Assembly (NCBI RefSeq): GCF_900155865.1
Contig: NZ_LT707006.1
Location: forward strand, 405,490-469,489
Length of the DNA: 64,000 bases
Direction of reading: 5' to 3'
From: Bacteroides bouchesdurhonensis
Lineage (GTDB): Bacteria; Bacteroidota; Bacteroidia; Bacteroidales; Bacteroidaceae
Made by a program: the position numbers and the translations under genes. The notes beneath the pieces were generated by a model that worked only from the letters and a program-made list of their open reading frames with translations, searched no databases and was not told the DNA's origin. Below, piece by piece: positions 20,031 through 29,687 of the stretch. The stretch's first letter is position 1; each line of letters starts with the position of its first letter.

Positions 20031-21221
20031 ATGAAATACTTTTTATTTTCCATTGCTATCATTTTTCTTTTTGCTAACTGTAAAAAAGAGAATAAACAAG
20101 ATCCTCTTCTATCACAAGCTAAATGTGTAGACATTAACAATCCGATTTCTATTTCAATAAATGATCTTGTAACTGATATAGATACCATTGGGTTGGAAGT
20201 GACAGACTCTTCTTTGTTGGGTGATATACATATGTTGCGTATCATGAATGATAAATTATATATTTTAGATACGAAAGATGATGCGATTTATATATTTTCC
20301 CGTAATGGGGATTTTATCCGTAAAATATATCGTGTGGGACAAGGACCAAAGGAATACATACGAATCAATGGTTTTGAAGTGGATTATCAACGGAACTGTC
20401 TCATCCTGACAGACTCTTTTTCAAAAAGGATTTTTATATTCGACGAATATGGAGAATTACTTAAAGTTGTACCTTTAAAGTTTAGTGCATACATACTATT
20501 GGCACGCAATGGAGGATTCTTGAATTTCTATTCAGGTCCGAAACAGATGTATGCTTCCAACCAGGATATGGAGAATTATAATATTCATGTGTTGGATAGT
20601 TGCGGAAACTTCGTGTCTTCTTTTTTAGAAAATCAAACGCCTCATAGAATCGATCTTGAATCTACAGAACGAATTGATTATCATGCTAATAGTGAAGATG
20701 TTCTATTTCATCCTACTTTTGGTAATGTGATATATAGAATTGATAAAAACAATCAAATATCTCCTGAATATGTATTCAGAAATAAATCAAATTATAAACT
20801 GCTTACTCCGGAAGAGCGTAGGGATATGACTCATATATTTGGTCAAAAGAATATGATTGAAGAAAAAGAGCGTGAAGGTTATCTGTTATCTTGGGGATGC
20901 GTATATGATTTGGATGATTATTGCCTTTTCACTATGACAGGTTGGAATCATCCCAAACATATTTATTACCAAAAATCGACTGGAAAAAGTATAATGATAG
21001 ATCCTGAAAAGATGAAAGGAGATGCTTCTTTATGTAGGCTGTTTAACACTCCGATATATCAGACAGAGGACAATTATTTTTATAATATTATTCCTTTATA
21101 TATTGTGGATGAATTGGCTGATAAGCTTCCTGAAGGGAAATTAAAAACATTTTTGCAGAATCATAATACCCCCAACAGTAATCCTTTAATAATTAAATAC
21201 AAGATAAAGTTTCCGGAATAA
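20031..21221 (+). CDS. 6-bladed beta-propeller lipoprotein
   Basis: The 396-residue protein has a lipoprotein signal ending in LFANCKKEN (Cys17). Its body shows propeller-type repeats: KLYILDTKDDAIYIFSRNGDFIRKI, then LILTDSFSKRIFIFDEYGELLKVV. These are typical of the 6-bladed beta-propeller lipoproteins common in Bacteroides. The ligand and role are unknown; it is probably anchored in the outer membrane or periplasm. It sits between the two copies of a 170-bp direct repeat, which suggests it was captured or left in place by a local rearrangement. Confidence 0.82.
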   Translation: MKYFLFSIAIIFLFANCKKENKQDPLLSQAKCVDINNPISISINDLVTDIDTIGLEVTDSSLLGDIHMLRIMNDKLYILDTKDDAIYIFSRNGDFIRKIYRVGQGPKEYIRINGFEVDYQRNCLILTDSFSKRIFIFDEYGELLKVVPLKFSAYILLARNGGFLNFYSGPKQMYASNQDMENYNIHVLDSCGNFVSSFLENQTPHRIDLESTERIDYHANSEDVLFHPTFGNVIYRIDKNNQISPEYVFRNKSNYKLLTPEERRDMTHIFGQKNMIEEKEREGYLLSWGCVYDLDDYCLFTMTGWNHPKHIYYQKSTGKSIMIDPEKMKGDASLCRLFNTPIYQTEDNYFYNIIPLYIVDELADKLPEGKLKTFLQNHNTPNSNPLIIKYKIKFPE

Positions 21222-21288
21222 ATGGATTACCTTAAAATGATGTGTATAAGAGCTTCATCTTTTACATCCGTCTATCGGATGTTATAGG

Positions 21289-21458
21289 TGAAAAACTCTT
21301 TTAGCAAAGAGAATATGCGAATCAGTGCTTCTTTGTCTACAAAGTCTTACATAGAAACATTGGTACATAGCGATGAGAAGAAGTCGTGCACATGGATGAA
21401 GATGAACTTACATCCATAAGTTGTAAATGTGGGAAAGATGAAAGATACGGAAAAAAGT
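21289..21458 (+). repeat. 170-bp direct repeat, copy 2 (orphan glycosidase 3' end)
   Basis: A near-identical copy of 19702-19871 with no glycosidase body upstream: it follows directly on the propeller gene. The reading frame of the C-terminal residues and the stop codon are kept. Confidence 0.95.
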
Positions 21459-21560
21459 GAGATGTTGCTGGGGTCTACAGTAACTGAAATCAGTGATAAT
21501 AAAAATGCGATTATTGGCTCTAAACCGACGGAACCTATCCATTTCGCTTTCACAAATTAA
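21289..21560 (+). pseudogene. Orphan 3' end of a glycosidase gene plus a short tail frame
   Basis: The first part encodes the last 43 or so residues of the Asp-box glycosidase, up to its stop at about 21418. A short frame from 21438 to 21560 begins MKDTEKSEMLL and ends PIHFAFTN. At copy 1 the same start is followed by a different short frame, so neither is clearly a gene. The tail may be the end of another lost gene. Confidence 0.6.
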
Positions 21561-22285
21561 ATAATAAAGTTTGTTTGTCGGCTATCCAGACAAATAATAA
21601 TGTAAGAAATGATAATGTAGATTGGATTGAAATAATGATAATTAGAGTTGTAAGATAGAGGTAAAGGATGAAATAATGAATAATAGGAAAGTGTATTTGT
21701 AATTTCTGTAATTTTAGCTGTATAAAAGGATGCCTTATGAAAACCAATTGATAGTATTAGTGAATTTAGTTTTCAGTCATCGTCATATTTTGACATATCT
21801 TTATGATATACAATCAGTTGTATTGCGTCATCTTTTTTTAGTTCTACAACAGAATAGGAACAGTCACGCGAAGACGCTTACAACGGAAAATATAGGATGT
21901 GCTTCATCGTCATAAAGATCCTTCATTGTATTTTGTTGATTGATAGCGACGTACTGAAAAACATGACAGAGAAAAAAGTGTTTTCGTTTTTGGTGAATAA
22001 GTATTATTTCTCTAAAAAAGATCGAGAAGTTTTTTTTAAACCATTCCAATGTTTTAAAAAAACATCGAAATGTTTGGAAATAAACTTCCCATAGATTGGA
22101 AAAGTATATACTTAGGAATTTATAAAAAAGCGATTGTTTTAATCAGATAGAGTAGTCAATTTATATTGCTTATTTTTATGGAAAGTAGCAATCAAGTGAG
22201 TAAAAAGGAGTGGTTGTTTTTTCAAGTATATCTTTCCTTCAAATGAAGTACATCTCTTGTTTCCTTGTTGTACAACATTCAGTTG
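21561..22285. other. Long non-coding, AT-rich region
   Basis: About 700 bp carry only short frames without recognisable domains (for example 21730-21915 and 21897-22094 on the plus strand). Together with the orphan repeat at 21289 this looks like eroded sequence. Confidence 0.4.
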
Positions 22286-22373
22286 ACTCTTATACTTCTT
22301 TTAAGCAACTCTAGTACTTCTTTCAACTAACTCTAGTACTTCTTTTACCAAGTTCCTGTACATGCTTTAGGAA
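22286..22373. repeat. 22-bp tandem repeat, about four units
   Basis: Three clear units start at 22286, 22308 and 22330, each with the pattern ACTCTAGTACTTCTTTnnnn with small changes. A fourth, weaker unit starts at 22352. The period of 22 bp equals about two helical turns. Confidence 0.7.
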
Positions 22374-22418
22374 GATAATAATAACGGATAGAAAGAATAG
22401 AAGGAAACGTATGGACAT

Positions 22419-22480
22419 AAAAAAAGGAGCAACGCCTTGCTCCAACCTTTGTTAACCTTAAATCTAATACTATGAAAAAC
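22419..22480 (-). ncRNA. Candidate small RNA of about 62 nt
   Basis: A minus-strand promoter (22487-22517) should start transcription near 22480. The transcript would end in a compact hairpin (GGAGCAA, loop, TTGCTCC at 22426-22443) followed by seven T residues on the minus strand, a textbook intrinsic terminator. There is no long reading frame. Size and layout resemble the short paralogous sRNAs known from Bacteroides (such as the FopS family), but membership was not checked. On the plus strand the same stretch holds only an 11-codon frame (22471-22506). Confidence 0.65.
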
Positions 22481-22486
22481 ACATTG

Positions 22487-22517
22487 CAAAGGTACGGACT
22501 TTTATGACATTAGCAAA
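22487..22517 (-). promoter_or_regulatory. Promoter of the candidate small RNA
   Basis: On the minus strand TTTG (22514-22517) and TACCTTTG (22487-22494) are separated by 19 bp, a full match to the Bacteroides -33/-7 consensus. Confidence 0.7.
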
Positions 22518-22641
22518 TTATCCAAATAAAAAAGTATGTTTTGTAACACGTTTTAAGATATTTCGCCTACTTATTAAGAAAAAACTCTCTTTTTATTAAA
22601 GAATTCAACATAAATTTTGAATATTGAAAAGAAGGATTCCG

Positions 22642-22672
22642 TTGATTCTCTGCCGGAAAACAATTATCTTTG
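22642..22672 (+). promoter_or_regulatory. mutS promoter; fixes the start codon
   Basis: TTG (22642-22644), a 20-bp spacer, and TATCTTTG (22665-22672) match the Bacteroides consensus. The promoter lies inside the longest open frame, so the true start must be downstream of it. This supports the GTG at 22720. Confidence 0.7.
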
Positions 22673-22719
22673 CTCCGATATCTGAATTATTTACCTTAAA
22701 AGAAGAAAAGGAGAGAACC

Positions 22720-25338
22720 GTGAGCGAAGAAGAAATAGTGCTTACCCCTATGATGAAACAGTTTCTGGATTTGAAGGCTAAACATCCGGATGCAGTGATG
22801 CTGTTTCGTTGCGGTGACTTTTATGAAACATATTCAACGGATGCTATTGTGGCAGCCGAGATTCTGGGAATAACACTGACAAAACGTGCTAACGGAAAAG
22901 GCAAGACAATTGAAATGGCAGGTTTCCCTCATCATGCGCTCGATACTTATTTGCCGAAATTGATTCGTGCCGGAAAGCGTGTTGCCATTTGTGACCAGTT
23001 GGAGGACCCGAAACTGACGAAGAAGTTGGTGAAACGTGGTATTACTGAGTTGGTTACTCCTGGGGTCTCTATCAATGATAATGTACTGAATTATAAAGAA
23101 AACAATTTCTTGGCTGCCGTTCATTTTGGAAAGGCTTCCTGTGGAGTGGCTTTCCTTGACATATCTACCGGTGAATTTCTTACGGCTGAGGGGCCTTTTG
23201 ATTATGTGGATAAACTGCTAAATAACTTCGCTCCCAAAGAGGTGCTTTTCGAACGAGGAAAACGTTTGATGTTTGAAGGTAACTTTGGTAACAAGTTCTT
23301 TACCTTTGAACTGGATGACTGGGTATTTACAGAGACCACAGCCCGTGAGAAGTTATTGAAACATTTTGAAACGAAGAATTTGAAAGGATTCGGGGTAGAA
23401 CATCTGAAGAATGGTATTATTGCTTCAGGAGCTATCTTGCAATACCTGACGATGACACAGCATACTCAAATCGGTCATATCACTGCGCTTTCCCGCATCG
23501 AAGAGGATAAATATGTTCGTCTGGATAAGTTTACTGTCCGAAGTCTTGAGTTGATTGGCAGTATGAATGATGGGGGGAGCAGTTTGTTAAATGTGATCGA
23601 TAAAACTATCAGTCCGATGGGAGCTCGTTTGTTGAAGCGTTGGATGGTATTCCCATTGAAAGATGTAAAGCCGATTAATGACCGCTTGAATGTGGTGGAG
23701 TATTTTTTTCGACAGCCTGATTTTAAGGAATTAATAGAGGAACAATTACATTTGATTGGCGATTTGGAACGAATCATTTCGAAAGTTGCTGTAGGACGTG
23801 TGTCTCCTCGTGAGGTAGTTCAGTTGAAGGTGGCATTGCAGGCCATCGAGCCTATTAAACAGGCATGTATGGAAGCAGATAATGCAAGTCTGAATAGTAT
23901 TGGTGAACAGTTGAACCTTTGTATATCTATCCGCGACCGGATTGATAAAGAGATTAAAAACGATCCGCCATTGCTGGTCAATAAAGGTGGTGTGATAAAG
24001 GATGGCGTTAATGCAGAGTTGGATGATTTGCGCCGTATTTCGTTTACGGGAAAAGATTATCTGTTGCAGATTCAGCAACGGGAGAGTGAACTGACCGGCA
24101 TTCCTAGTCTGAAAGTGGCTTATAATAATGTGTTCGGCTACTATATTGAAGTCCGTAATATACATAAAGAGAAAGTACCTCAGGAATGGATTCGTAAACA
24201 GACTTTGGTCAATGCGGAACGTTATATTACACAGGAACTGAAAGAATATGAAGAAAAGATACTGGGAGCGGAAGATAAGATTCTAGTTTTGGAAACTCAA
24301 CTTTATACAGACTTAGTACAGGCATTGACAGAATTTATCCCTCAGATACAAATTAATGCAAATCAGATTGCCCGTTTGGATTGTTTGTTGTCATTTGCCA
24401 ATGTTGCTCGTGAGAATCGTTACATCCGTCCGGTAATTGAAGATAATGAAGTTCTGGATATCCGCCAAGGACGCCATCCGGTGATTGAAAAACAGCTTCC
24501 GATCGGAGAAAAGTATATTGCAAACGATGTGATGTTGGATAATAGTACACAACAGATTATTATTATTACAGGTCCGAACATGGCCGGTAAATCAGCACTC
24601 TTGCGACAGACGGCGTTGATTACATTGTTGGCACAAATCGGTTCATTTGTTCCGGCAGAAAGTGCACAGATCGGATTAGTTGACAAGATATTTACCAGAG
24701 TAGGAGCCAGTGACAATATTTCAGTGGGTGAGTCTACTTTTATGGTGGAAATGAACGAAGCAGCTGATATATTGAACAATATATCTTCCCGTAGTTTAGT
24801 TCTTTTTGATGAGTTAGGTCGTGGTACTTCTACGTATGATGGTATTTCTATCGCTTGGGCGATTGTAGAATATATTCATGAACATCCGAGGGCAAAAGCC
24901 CGGACTTTGTTTGCTACGCACTATCATGAATTGAATGAGATGGAGAAATCCTTCAAGCGTATCAAAAATTATAATGTGTCTGTAAAAGAGGTGGATAATA
25001 AGGTAATTTTCCTGCGTAAGTTGGAGCGGGGAGGCAGTGAACACTCTTTTGGTATTCATGTAGCAAAAATGGCGGGTATGCCAAAAAGTATTGTGAAGCG
25101 GTCGAATGAGATTCTGAAAGAGTTGGAATCAGATAATCGCCAACAAGGAATTGGTGGTAAACCATTGGCTGAAGTTAGTGAAAACCGGGGAGGAATGCAA
25201 TTGAGCTTTTTCCAATTGGACGATCCGATACTCTGCCAAATTCGTGATGAAATTCTGAATCTGGATGTAAATAATCTAACTCCAATTGAGGCATTGAATA
25301 AGCTAAGTGATATTAAGAGGATTGTTAGAGGCAAATAA
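22720..25338 (+). CDS. mutS: DNA mismatch repair protein MutS
   Basis: Starting from GTG at 22720 the protein is 872 residues. The purine-rich AAGGAGAG sits just upstream, and the promoter at 22642-22672 rules out the longer frame from 22624. The N-terminal mismatch-reading domain carries the Phe-x-Glu motif in GDFYETY. The ABC-type ATPase has Walker [15 protein letters not shown] and the signature region [12 protein letters not shown], then [14 protein letters not shown] and ATHYHEL. MutS binds mismatches and starts repair with MutL. It ends near the convergent lgt gene, where only a weak 5-bp hairpin (25337-25352) is seen. Confidence 0.96.
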   Translation: MSEEEIVLTPMMKQFLDLKAKHPDAVMLFRCGDFYETYSTDAIVAAEILGITLTKRANGKGKTIEMAGFPHHALDTYLPKLIRAGKRVAICDQLEDPKLTKKLVKRGITELVTPGVSINDNVLNYKENNFLAAVHFGKASCGVAFLDISTGEFLTAEGPFDYVDKLLNNFAPKEVLFERGKRLMFEGNFGNKFFTFELDDWVFTETTAREKLLKHFETKNLKGFGVEHLKNGIIASGAILQYLTMTQHTQIGHITALSRIEEDKYVRLDKFTVRSLELIGSMNDGGSSLLNVIDKTISPMGARLLKRWMVFPLKDVKPINDRLNVVEYFFRQPDFKELIEEQLHLIGDLERIISKVAVGRVSPREVVQLKVALQAIEPIKQACMEADNASLNSIGEQLNLCISIRDRIDKEIKNDPPLLVNKGGVIKDGVNAELDDLRRISFTGKDYLLQIQQRESELTGIPSLKVAYNNVFGYYIEVRNIHKEKVPQEWIRKQTLVNAERYITQELKEYEEKILGAEDKILVLETQLYTDLVQALTEFIPQIQINANQIARLDCLLSFANVARENRYIRPVIEDNEVLDIRQGRHPVIEKQLPIGEKYIANDVMLDNSTQQIIIITGPNMAGKSALLRQTALITLLAQIGSFVPAESAQIGLVDKIFTRVGASDNISVGESTFMVEMNEAADILNNISSRSLVLFDELGRGTSTYDGISIAWAIVEYIHEHPRAKARTLFATHYHELNEMEKSFKRIKNYNVSVKEVDNKVIFLRKLERGGSEHSFGIHVAKMAGMPKSIVKRSNEILKELESDNRQQGIGGKPLAEVSENRGGMQLSFFQLDDPILCQIRDEILNLDVNNLTPIEALNKLSDIKRIVRGK

Positions 25339-25405
25339 GGGGTATATCCCTTTCATTGTTTAATTCTCCTCTCTCCTCTTCCGGATTTCTATGTTTATAT
25401 ATGCT

Positions 25406-26251
25406 TTATCTTTCCGACACTTTTTTGCGGTCGTAAAAGAACATAAAATAGATGCCGACAATAATGAACGGAATGCTTAGCCATTGTCCCATGTTGAACA
25501 TCATATTGTCTTCAAATGATTCCTGGTTTTCTTTTACGAATTCGATAAAGAAGCGGAACGTGAAGATATAAGCCAGACAAAGTCCGAAGAAGAAGCCTCG
25601 GTGTAATTTCCTACTGTATTTTTTATACAAGAAAATCATGATGAAGAATAGAATCAGGTATGCAATAGCCTCATAGAGTTGTCCCGGATGACGGGGAAGC
25701 ATATCTACTCGTTCAAAAACGAATGCCCAAGGCATATCTGTCGGCTTACCGATAATTTCAGAGTTCATCAGGTTTGCCAGACGAATGCAGCAGGCAGTGA
25801 GTGGGGTAGCAACGGCAATCATGTCCACTACTTCCATGTAATGCATCTTCGTTTTACGGCAATATAACCAGAGTGCAATAATCAAACCGAGTGTTCCACC
25901 ATGACTGGCGAGTCCTTCATAGCCTGTAAATTTCCATCCTCCACCCGGCAAGAACCGGATTGGAATAAACATTTCTATGAATCCTTTTCCACTGGTCAGA
26001 TAATGGCTTGGATCATAGAACAAACAATGTCCCAGACGGGCACCAATCAGAATACCGAAAAAACAATAGAAGAAGAGAGGATCGAATTTCTTCTCATCTA
26101 TCTTTTTATCCCGATATTGGTAACGAACAATGAAATAAGCGCAGAAGATTCCTATTGCCCACAAGATTCCATAATAACGGATAGAAATGCCGAACAGGTT
26201 GAAAAATTCGGGATTCGGATTCCAATTGATAGATAGTAATAAGGTATTCAT
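25406..26251 (-). CDS. lgt: Prolipoprotein diacylglyceryl transferase
   Basis: The 281-residue integral membrane enzyme transfers diacylglycerol from phosphatidylglycerol to the lipobox cysteine of prolipoproteins, the first step in making the many lipoproteins of this organism. Family motifs are visible: [12 protein letters not shown] near the N-terminus, [26 protein letters not shown] (the Lgt signature), and RHPGQLYEA. About seven hydrophobic segments fit the family. It is the last gene of a ychF-panE-lgt run. Confidence 0.96.
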   Translation of the reverse strand: MNTLLLSINWNPNPEFFNLFGISIRYYGILWAIGIFCAYFIVRYQYRDKKIDEKKFDPLFFYCFFGILIGARLGHCLFYDPSHYLTSGKGFIEMFIPIRFLPGGGWKFTGYEGLASHGGTLGLIIALWLYCRKTKMHYMEVVDMIAVATPLTACCIRLANLMNSEIIGKPTDMPWAFVFERVDMLPRHPGQLYEAIAYLILFFIMIFLYKKYSRKLHRGFFFGLCLAYIFTFRFFIEFVKENQESFEDNMMFNMGQWLSIPFIIVGIYFMFFYDRKKVSER

Positions 26252-26278
26252 TTTGTATATTGGTTTACGGTTTTACAA

Positions 26279-27190
26279 TTAACGTTTAGTAAATTTCTCA
26301 GCAACCATGCGGTAAGTAGGGATATCCACTCCTTGTTCTTCTGCAGTTGCAATCATATCGAATAACAAACCTTGAATTTCGGATTCATGTCCTTTCGCCA
26401 AGTCCTTTTGCATGGACGCGGTACTTTCAGGATCGAGCTTGTCGATGACTTTCAGGTTATAACTAATTGGATCTTCCGGAAACTCAACTCCTAGTTTGCG
26501 TCCCAATTCGGAACTTTCCTTAGAGAGTCCAATAAATGTATCCCGCACTTTTCCAGGCTTCTGTACTTCGCCCATAGGGACATCATAATAGGCTCCTGTA
26601 ACAGCCATTGCTGAGATAAACGACCATTTGATAAATGTATCCCGGTTGATATCCGGAGAAATCTCAGCCTTGATGCCACTGTCCTGGAGATCTTTCTGTA
26701 TCGCTTCCAGAATGCCTGGAGCAACCTTAGTACCTTTATGTGCTCCATAAACCAAACGGAAAATCTTTCCCATTTGAGTGATTTCACCTATACCGGAAAC
26801 GAAGCCGACAATGTAGATGCAACCATCAAGTACCGTAACACCCGGTACGAGACGCTGGATGCGTGGACCAGTTCCGTAGACATTCAGAATAGGGATAACA
26901 ACCGTATTCTCATGTGAGTCTCTCTTGATAAGTTCAGTAATGGAATCAATGGAATAGCCTTTGACACAAACAAAGATGACATCTACTTTCTCATTAAACT
27001 CTTCTGCGTTTGTCGCCGGTATGGCGAGTGTATGTTCTCCTTTTAAGTCTGATTTCAACTTTAGACCGTTTGTTTGTATGGCTTGCAAATGAGCTCCGCG
27101 AGCAATACAAGTAACATCTTTTCCGGCGAGTGATAGAAATCCTGCAATACTGCCACCGACGCCACCGGTTCCTGCGATAAGATATTTCAT
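26279..27190 (-). CDS. panE: Ketopantoate reductase family protein
   Basis: The 303-residue NADPH-dependent enzyme has an N-terminal Rossmann motif (GTGGVGGSIAGFLS) and the C-terminal ApbA/PanE helical domain with KWSFISAMAVTGAYYD. The expected reaction is reduction of 2-dehydropantoate to pantoate for coenzyme A synthesis. The family contains related reductases with other substrates, so the exact role is likely rather than certain. It lies 27 bp upstream of lgt. Confidence 0.85.
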   Translation of the reverse strand: MKYLIAGTGGVGGSIAGFLSLAGKDVTCIARGAHLQAIQTNGLKLKSDLKGEHTLAIPATNAEEFNEKVDVIFVCVKGYSIDSITELIKRDSHENTVVIPILNVYGTGPRIQRLVPGVTVLDGCIYIVGFVSGIGEITQMGKIFRLVYGAHKGTKVAPGILEAIQKDLQDSGIKAEISPDINRDTFIKWSFISAMAVTGAYYDVPMGEVQKPGKVRDTFIGLSKESSELGRKLGVEFPEDPISYNLKVIDKLDPESTASMQKDLAKGHESEIQGLLFDMIATAEEQGVDIPTYRMVAEKFTKR

Positions 27191-27263
27191 GATAGATGAA
27201 GAATTAAAAATGAAGAATGATGAATTGTGAATAAACCAAGTTCACCACTCCTCATTAAAGTTG

Positions 27264-28367
27264 TTAAACGTTGAAACGGAAGTGCATGATATCCCCATCT
27301 TGCACGATATATTCCTTTCCTTCAATACCCAGCTTTCCGGCTTCTTTCACAGCTGCTTCCGATCCGTAGTTGATAAAATCTTCGTATTTGATTACTTCTG
27401 CACGGATAAATCCTTTTTCAAAATCTGTATGAATGACTCCGGCACATTGTGGAGCTTTCCATCCTTTCTCGTAAGTCCATGCACGTACTTCTTGTACTCC
27501 TGCTGTAAAGTAAGTTTCGAGGTTTAGCAGTTTGTAGGCTGATTTGATAAGGCGTGCTACGCCCGATTCTTCGAGTCCTACTTCGGCAAGGAACATCTGG
27601 CGGTCTTCATATGTTTCAAGCTCGGCAATGTCCGCTTCTGTTTTGGCAGCTACAATCAGAATTTCAGCATTCTCATCTTTCACTGCTTCACGTACCATAT
27701 CTACATATTTGTTGCCATTCACTGCACTGGCTTCGTCTACATTACATACATACATTACAGGTTTGCTGGTCAGTAGAAACAGTTCGTGTGCAATCTTCTG
27801 TTCATCTTTAGTTTCAAAGGTTACAGTACGTGCAGACTTACCTTGTTCGAGTGCCTCTTTGTATTGAACAAGGACATCGTAAGCTTGCTTGGCAACTTTA
27901 TCACCACCGGTCTGTGCTTGTTTCTGTACTTTTTGGATGCGGCTTTCGATTGTTTCCAAATCCTTTAGTTGAAGTTCATAGTCGATGATTTCTTTGTCGC
28001 GGATTGGATTAATACTTCCGTCTACGTGTGTCACATTGTCGTCATCAAAACAGCGGAGCACATGAATGATGGCGTCTGTCTCGCGGATATTAGCAAGGAA
28101 CTTATTTCCCAATCCTTCGCCTTTGCTTGCACCTTTCACCAACCCGGCAATGTCTACGATTTCTACTGTAGTAGGAACGATTCGTTGAGGGTGAACCAGT
28201 TCTGCTAGCGCATTTAAACGCTCATCGGGAACAGTGATTACCCCTACATTCGGTTCGATTGTACAGAAAGGAAAATTTGCCGCCTGTGCTTTTGCATTCG
28301 ACAAACAGTTGAAAAGTGTCGATTTACCTACGTTCGGTAGTCCGACAATACCACATTGCAATGCCAT
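27264..28367 (-). CDS. ychF: Redox-regulated ribosome-binding P-loop ATPase/GTPase YchF
   Basis: The 367-residue Obg-family protein has G1 [12 protein letters not shown], the switch region [17 protein letters not shown], and the C-terminal TGS-like domain ending in DIMHFRFNV. YchF/OLA1 proteins bind ATP in preference to GTP because their NKxD motif is altered, and they associate with ribosomes. TATCTTTG on the minus strand at 28409-28416 is a good -7 box. It probably heads the ychF-panE-lgt transcript. Confidence 0.96.
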   Translation of the reverse strand: MALQCGIVGLPNVGKSTLFNCLSNAKAQAANFPFCTIEPNVGVITVPDERLNALAELVHPQRIVPTTVEIVDIAGLVKGASKGEGLGNKFLANIRETDAIIHVLRCFDDDNVTHVDGSINPIRDKEIIDYELQLKDLETIESRIQKVQKQAQTGGDKVAKQAYDVLVQYKEALEQGKSARTVTFETKDEQKIAHELFLLTSKPVMYVCNVDEASAVNGNKYVDMVREAVKDENAEILIVAAKTEADIAELETYEDRQMFLAEVGLEESGVARLIKSAYKLLNLETYFTAGVQEVRAWTYEKGWKAPQCAGVIHTDFEKGFIRAEVIKYEDFINYGSEAAVKEAGKLGIEGKEYIVQDGDIMHFRFNV

Positions 28368-28408
28368 TTATCTATTTCGTTTTTATTTAGTTATCGGTAA
28401 TTAGATTG

Positions 28409-28416
28409 CAAAGATA
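28409..28416 (-). promoter_or_regulatory. -7 box upstream of ychF
   Basis: TATCTTTG on the minus strand is an exact TAnnTTTG match about 40 bp upstream of the ychF ATG. The -33 element is not clear. Confidence 0.45.
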
Positions 28417-28461
28417 GGCATTTTGGAAGAGTTTTAGTATTTTGACTGCTATTTCTTATAA

Positions 28462-28499
28462 AAAAGTAGCGTCACTCATTATCAAAGGACGCTACTTTT
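28462..28499 (-). terminator. Terminator of the SusCD operon
   Basis: AAAAGTAGCGTC (28462-28473) pairs perfectly with GACGCTACTTTT (28488-28499). On the minus strand the stem is followed by further T residues. It lies 55 bp after the stop of the last operon gene (28554) and before the ychF promoter. Confidence 0.85.
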
Positions 28500-28553
28500 A
28501 ATGATCTTGTGATATATTCTCCCAAATGATCTTTTGTAAATATAAAGATTTTA

Positions 28554-29684
28554 TTATGGAAGTACTTCACTTAACTTCTTTGATAATTCCTCTCCTCTCA
28601 AATTGGTTGCAATGATTCGCCCTTGAGGATCAATTAAAAAATTTGATGGTATGCCATGAACGCTGTAAAGTGCGGCAGGAGCTGCGTTCCAACCTTTTAG
28701 ATCGGATACTTGTTCCCAAGTTAGATTATCTTTTTCTATTGCTTTAATCCATGCTTCTTTAGAGTTGTCAAGTGATACTCCTAATATTGTGAAATTTTTG
28801 TTTTTATATGCGTTATAAGCAGCTACTACATTCGGATTCTCTCTGCGACAAGGTCCACACCATGAAGCCCAGAAATCTAGTAATACGTATTTTCCACGAA
28901 ATGAGTTGAGAGAGATTTCTTTGCCTTCAGGATTAAGAGCCGAGAAGTTTGGAGCTATCTCGTTGATCTCCACAGACTGTGTATTATCCAGTTTGTTTTT
29001 GAATTGTTTTCCAGCTTCCGACTGTTTTATATTCTCTCCCATTTGGTTGAATAAGGCCATAACTTTCGATTTCTGTGTAGCAATGTTGAAAGATGAATTT
29101 AGCCAGTCAAAGCTTACAAAAGAATTTGGATGAGAGTTGAAGAAGTCATTTTCTGCTTGTTTCAATTTTAATTCCAGATCGTCATATTCACTTTCTATCA
29201 TTTGCATTTTTACAATATCCTTTTCCTGTTTAGCCTTACTATAATCCTTTTCCAGTTGATTCATTTTTATGATGAATGTTTTTCTGGTTTCATTATATGT
29301 ATATAAATCTTTATTGGAAGGAGTTCCGTCTAATATGCTGTTATCTAATGTCGGTTCATTTGAAACGACAGTAATCTTTCCCGATTCTAAATATATGGGG
29401 AATCCTTTTTTAAAAGAAGTATTACTGGAATATTGCTCCTTAGGGACTAGATAAAGATAGGCTTTACTTATGTTGGCTACTTCTCCTTCTGTATGGAAGT
29501 TTCCATCAGTCGATACTATGGAATCTATTTGTACACTGTTCTTCTCTTTTTGAAGAATGAATAACTTGCTGTTAGGGCTGTTTACTTTGACATCAAGTGT
29601 ATATTTTATATTTTGCGCATAGACTCCTCCCATAGAAAGAATCAATACAATTGTCAAACTGATAACTGTTTTTAAATGTTTCAT
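28554..29684 (-). CDS. TlpA-like thioredoxin-fold protein with N-terminal DUF4369-like domain
   Basis: The 376-residue protein has a signal peptide (about 1-23). Its N-terminal beta domain resembles DUF4369 (about 25-125), followed by a helical linker (about 125-230). The C-terminal AhpC/TSA-TlpA domain carries the redox motif WASWCGPCRRE and a cis-proline loop in HGIPSNFLID. Such proteins are periplasmic thiol-disulfide reductases. It is the fifth and last gene of the SusCD operon, only 3 bp after the gene before it. A possible role is reduction of disulfides in imported material or in operon products. Confidence 0.88.
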   Translation of the reverse strand: MKHLKTVISLTIVLILSMGGVYAQNIKYTLDVKVNSPNSKLFILQKEKNSVQIDSIVSTDGNFHTEGEVANISKAYLYLVPKEQYSSNTSFKKGFPIYLESGKITVVSNEPTLDNSILDGTPSNKDLYTYNETRKTFIIKMNQLEKDYSKAKQEKDIVKMQMIESEYDDLELKLKQAENDFFNSHPNSFVSFDWLNSSFNIATQKSKVMALFNQMGENIKQSEAGKQFKNKLDNTQSVEINEIAPNFSALNPEGKEISLNSFRGKYVLLDFWASWCGPCRRENPNVVAAYNAYKNKNFTILGVSLDNSKEAWIKAIEKDNLTWEQVSDLKGWNAAPAALYSVHGIPSNFLIDPQGRIIATNLRGEELSKKLSEVLP

Positions 29685-29687
29685 ATA

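Noticed and set aside
21730..22094. Several 60-65 codon frames in the non-coding region
   Set aside because: They overlap each other on both strands, have no recognisable motifs, and are expected by chance in AT-rich DNA.
22286..22373. 22-bp repeats as a CRISPR array
   Set aside because: The units are directly adjacent with no spacers, and no cas genes are near.
22471..22506. 11-codon frame (MKNTLQRYGLL) as a leader peptide for mutS
   Set aside because: The mutS promoter lies downstream of it and the stretch is better explained by the minus-strand small RNA and its promoter.
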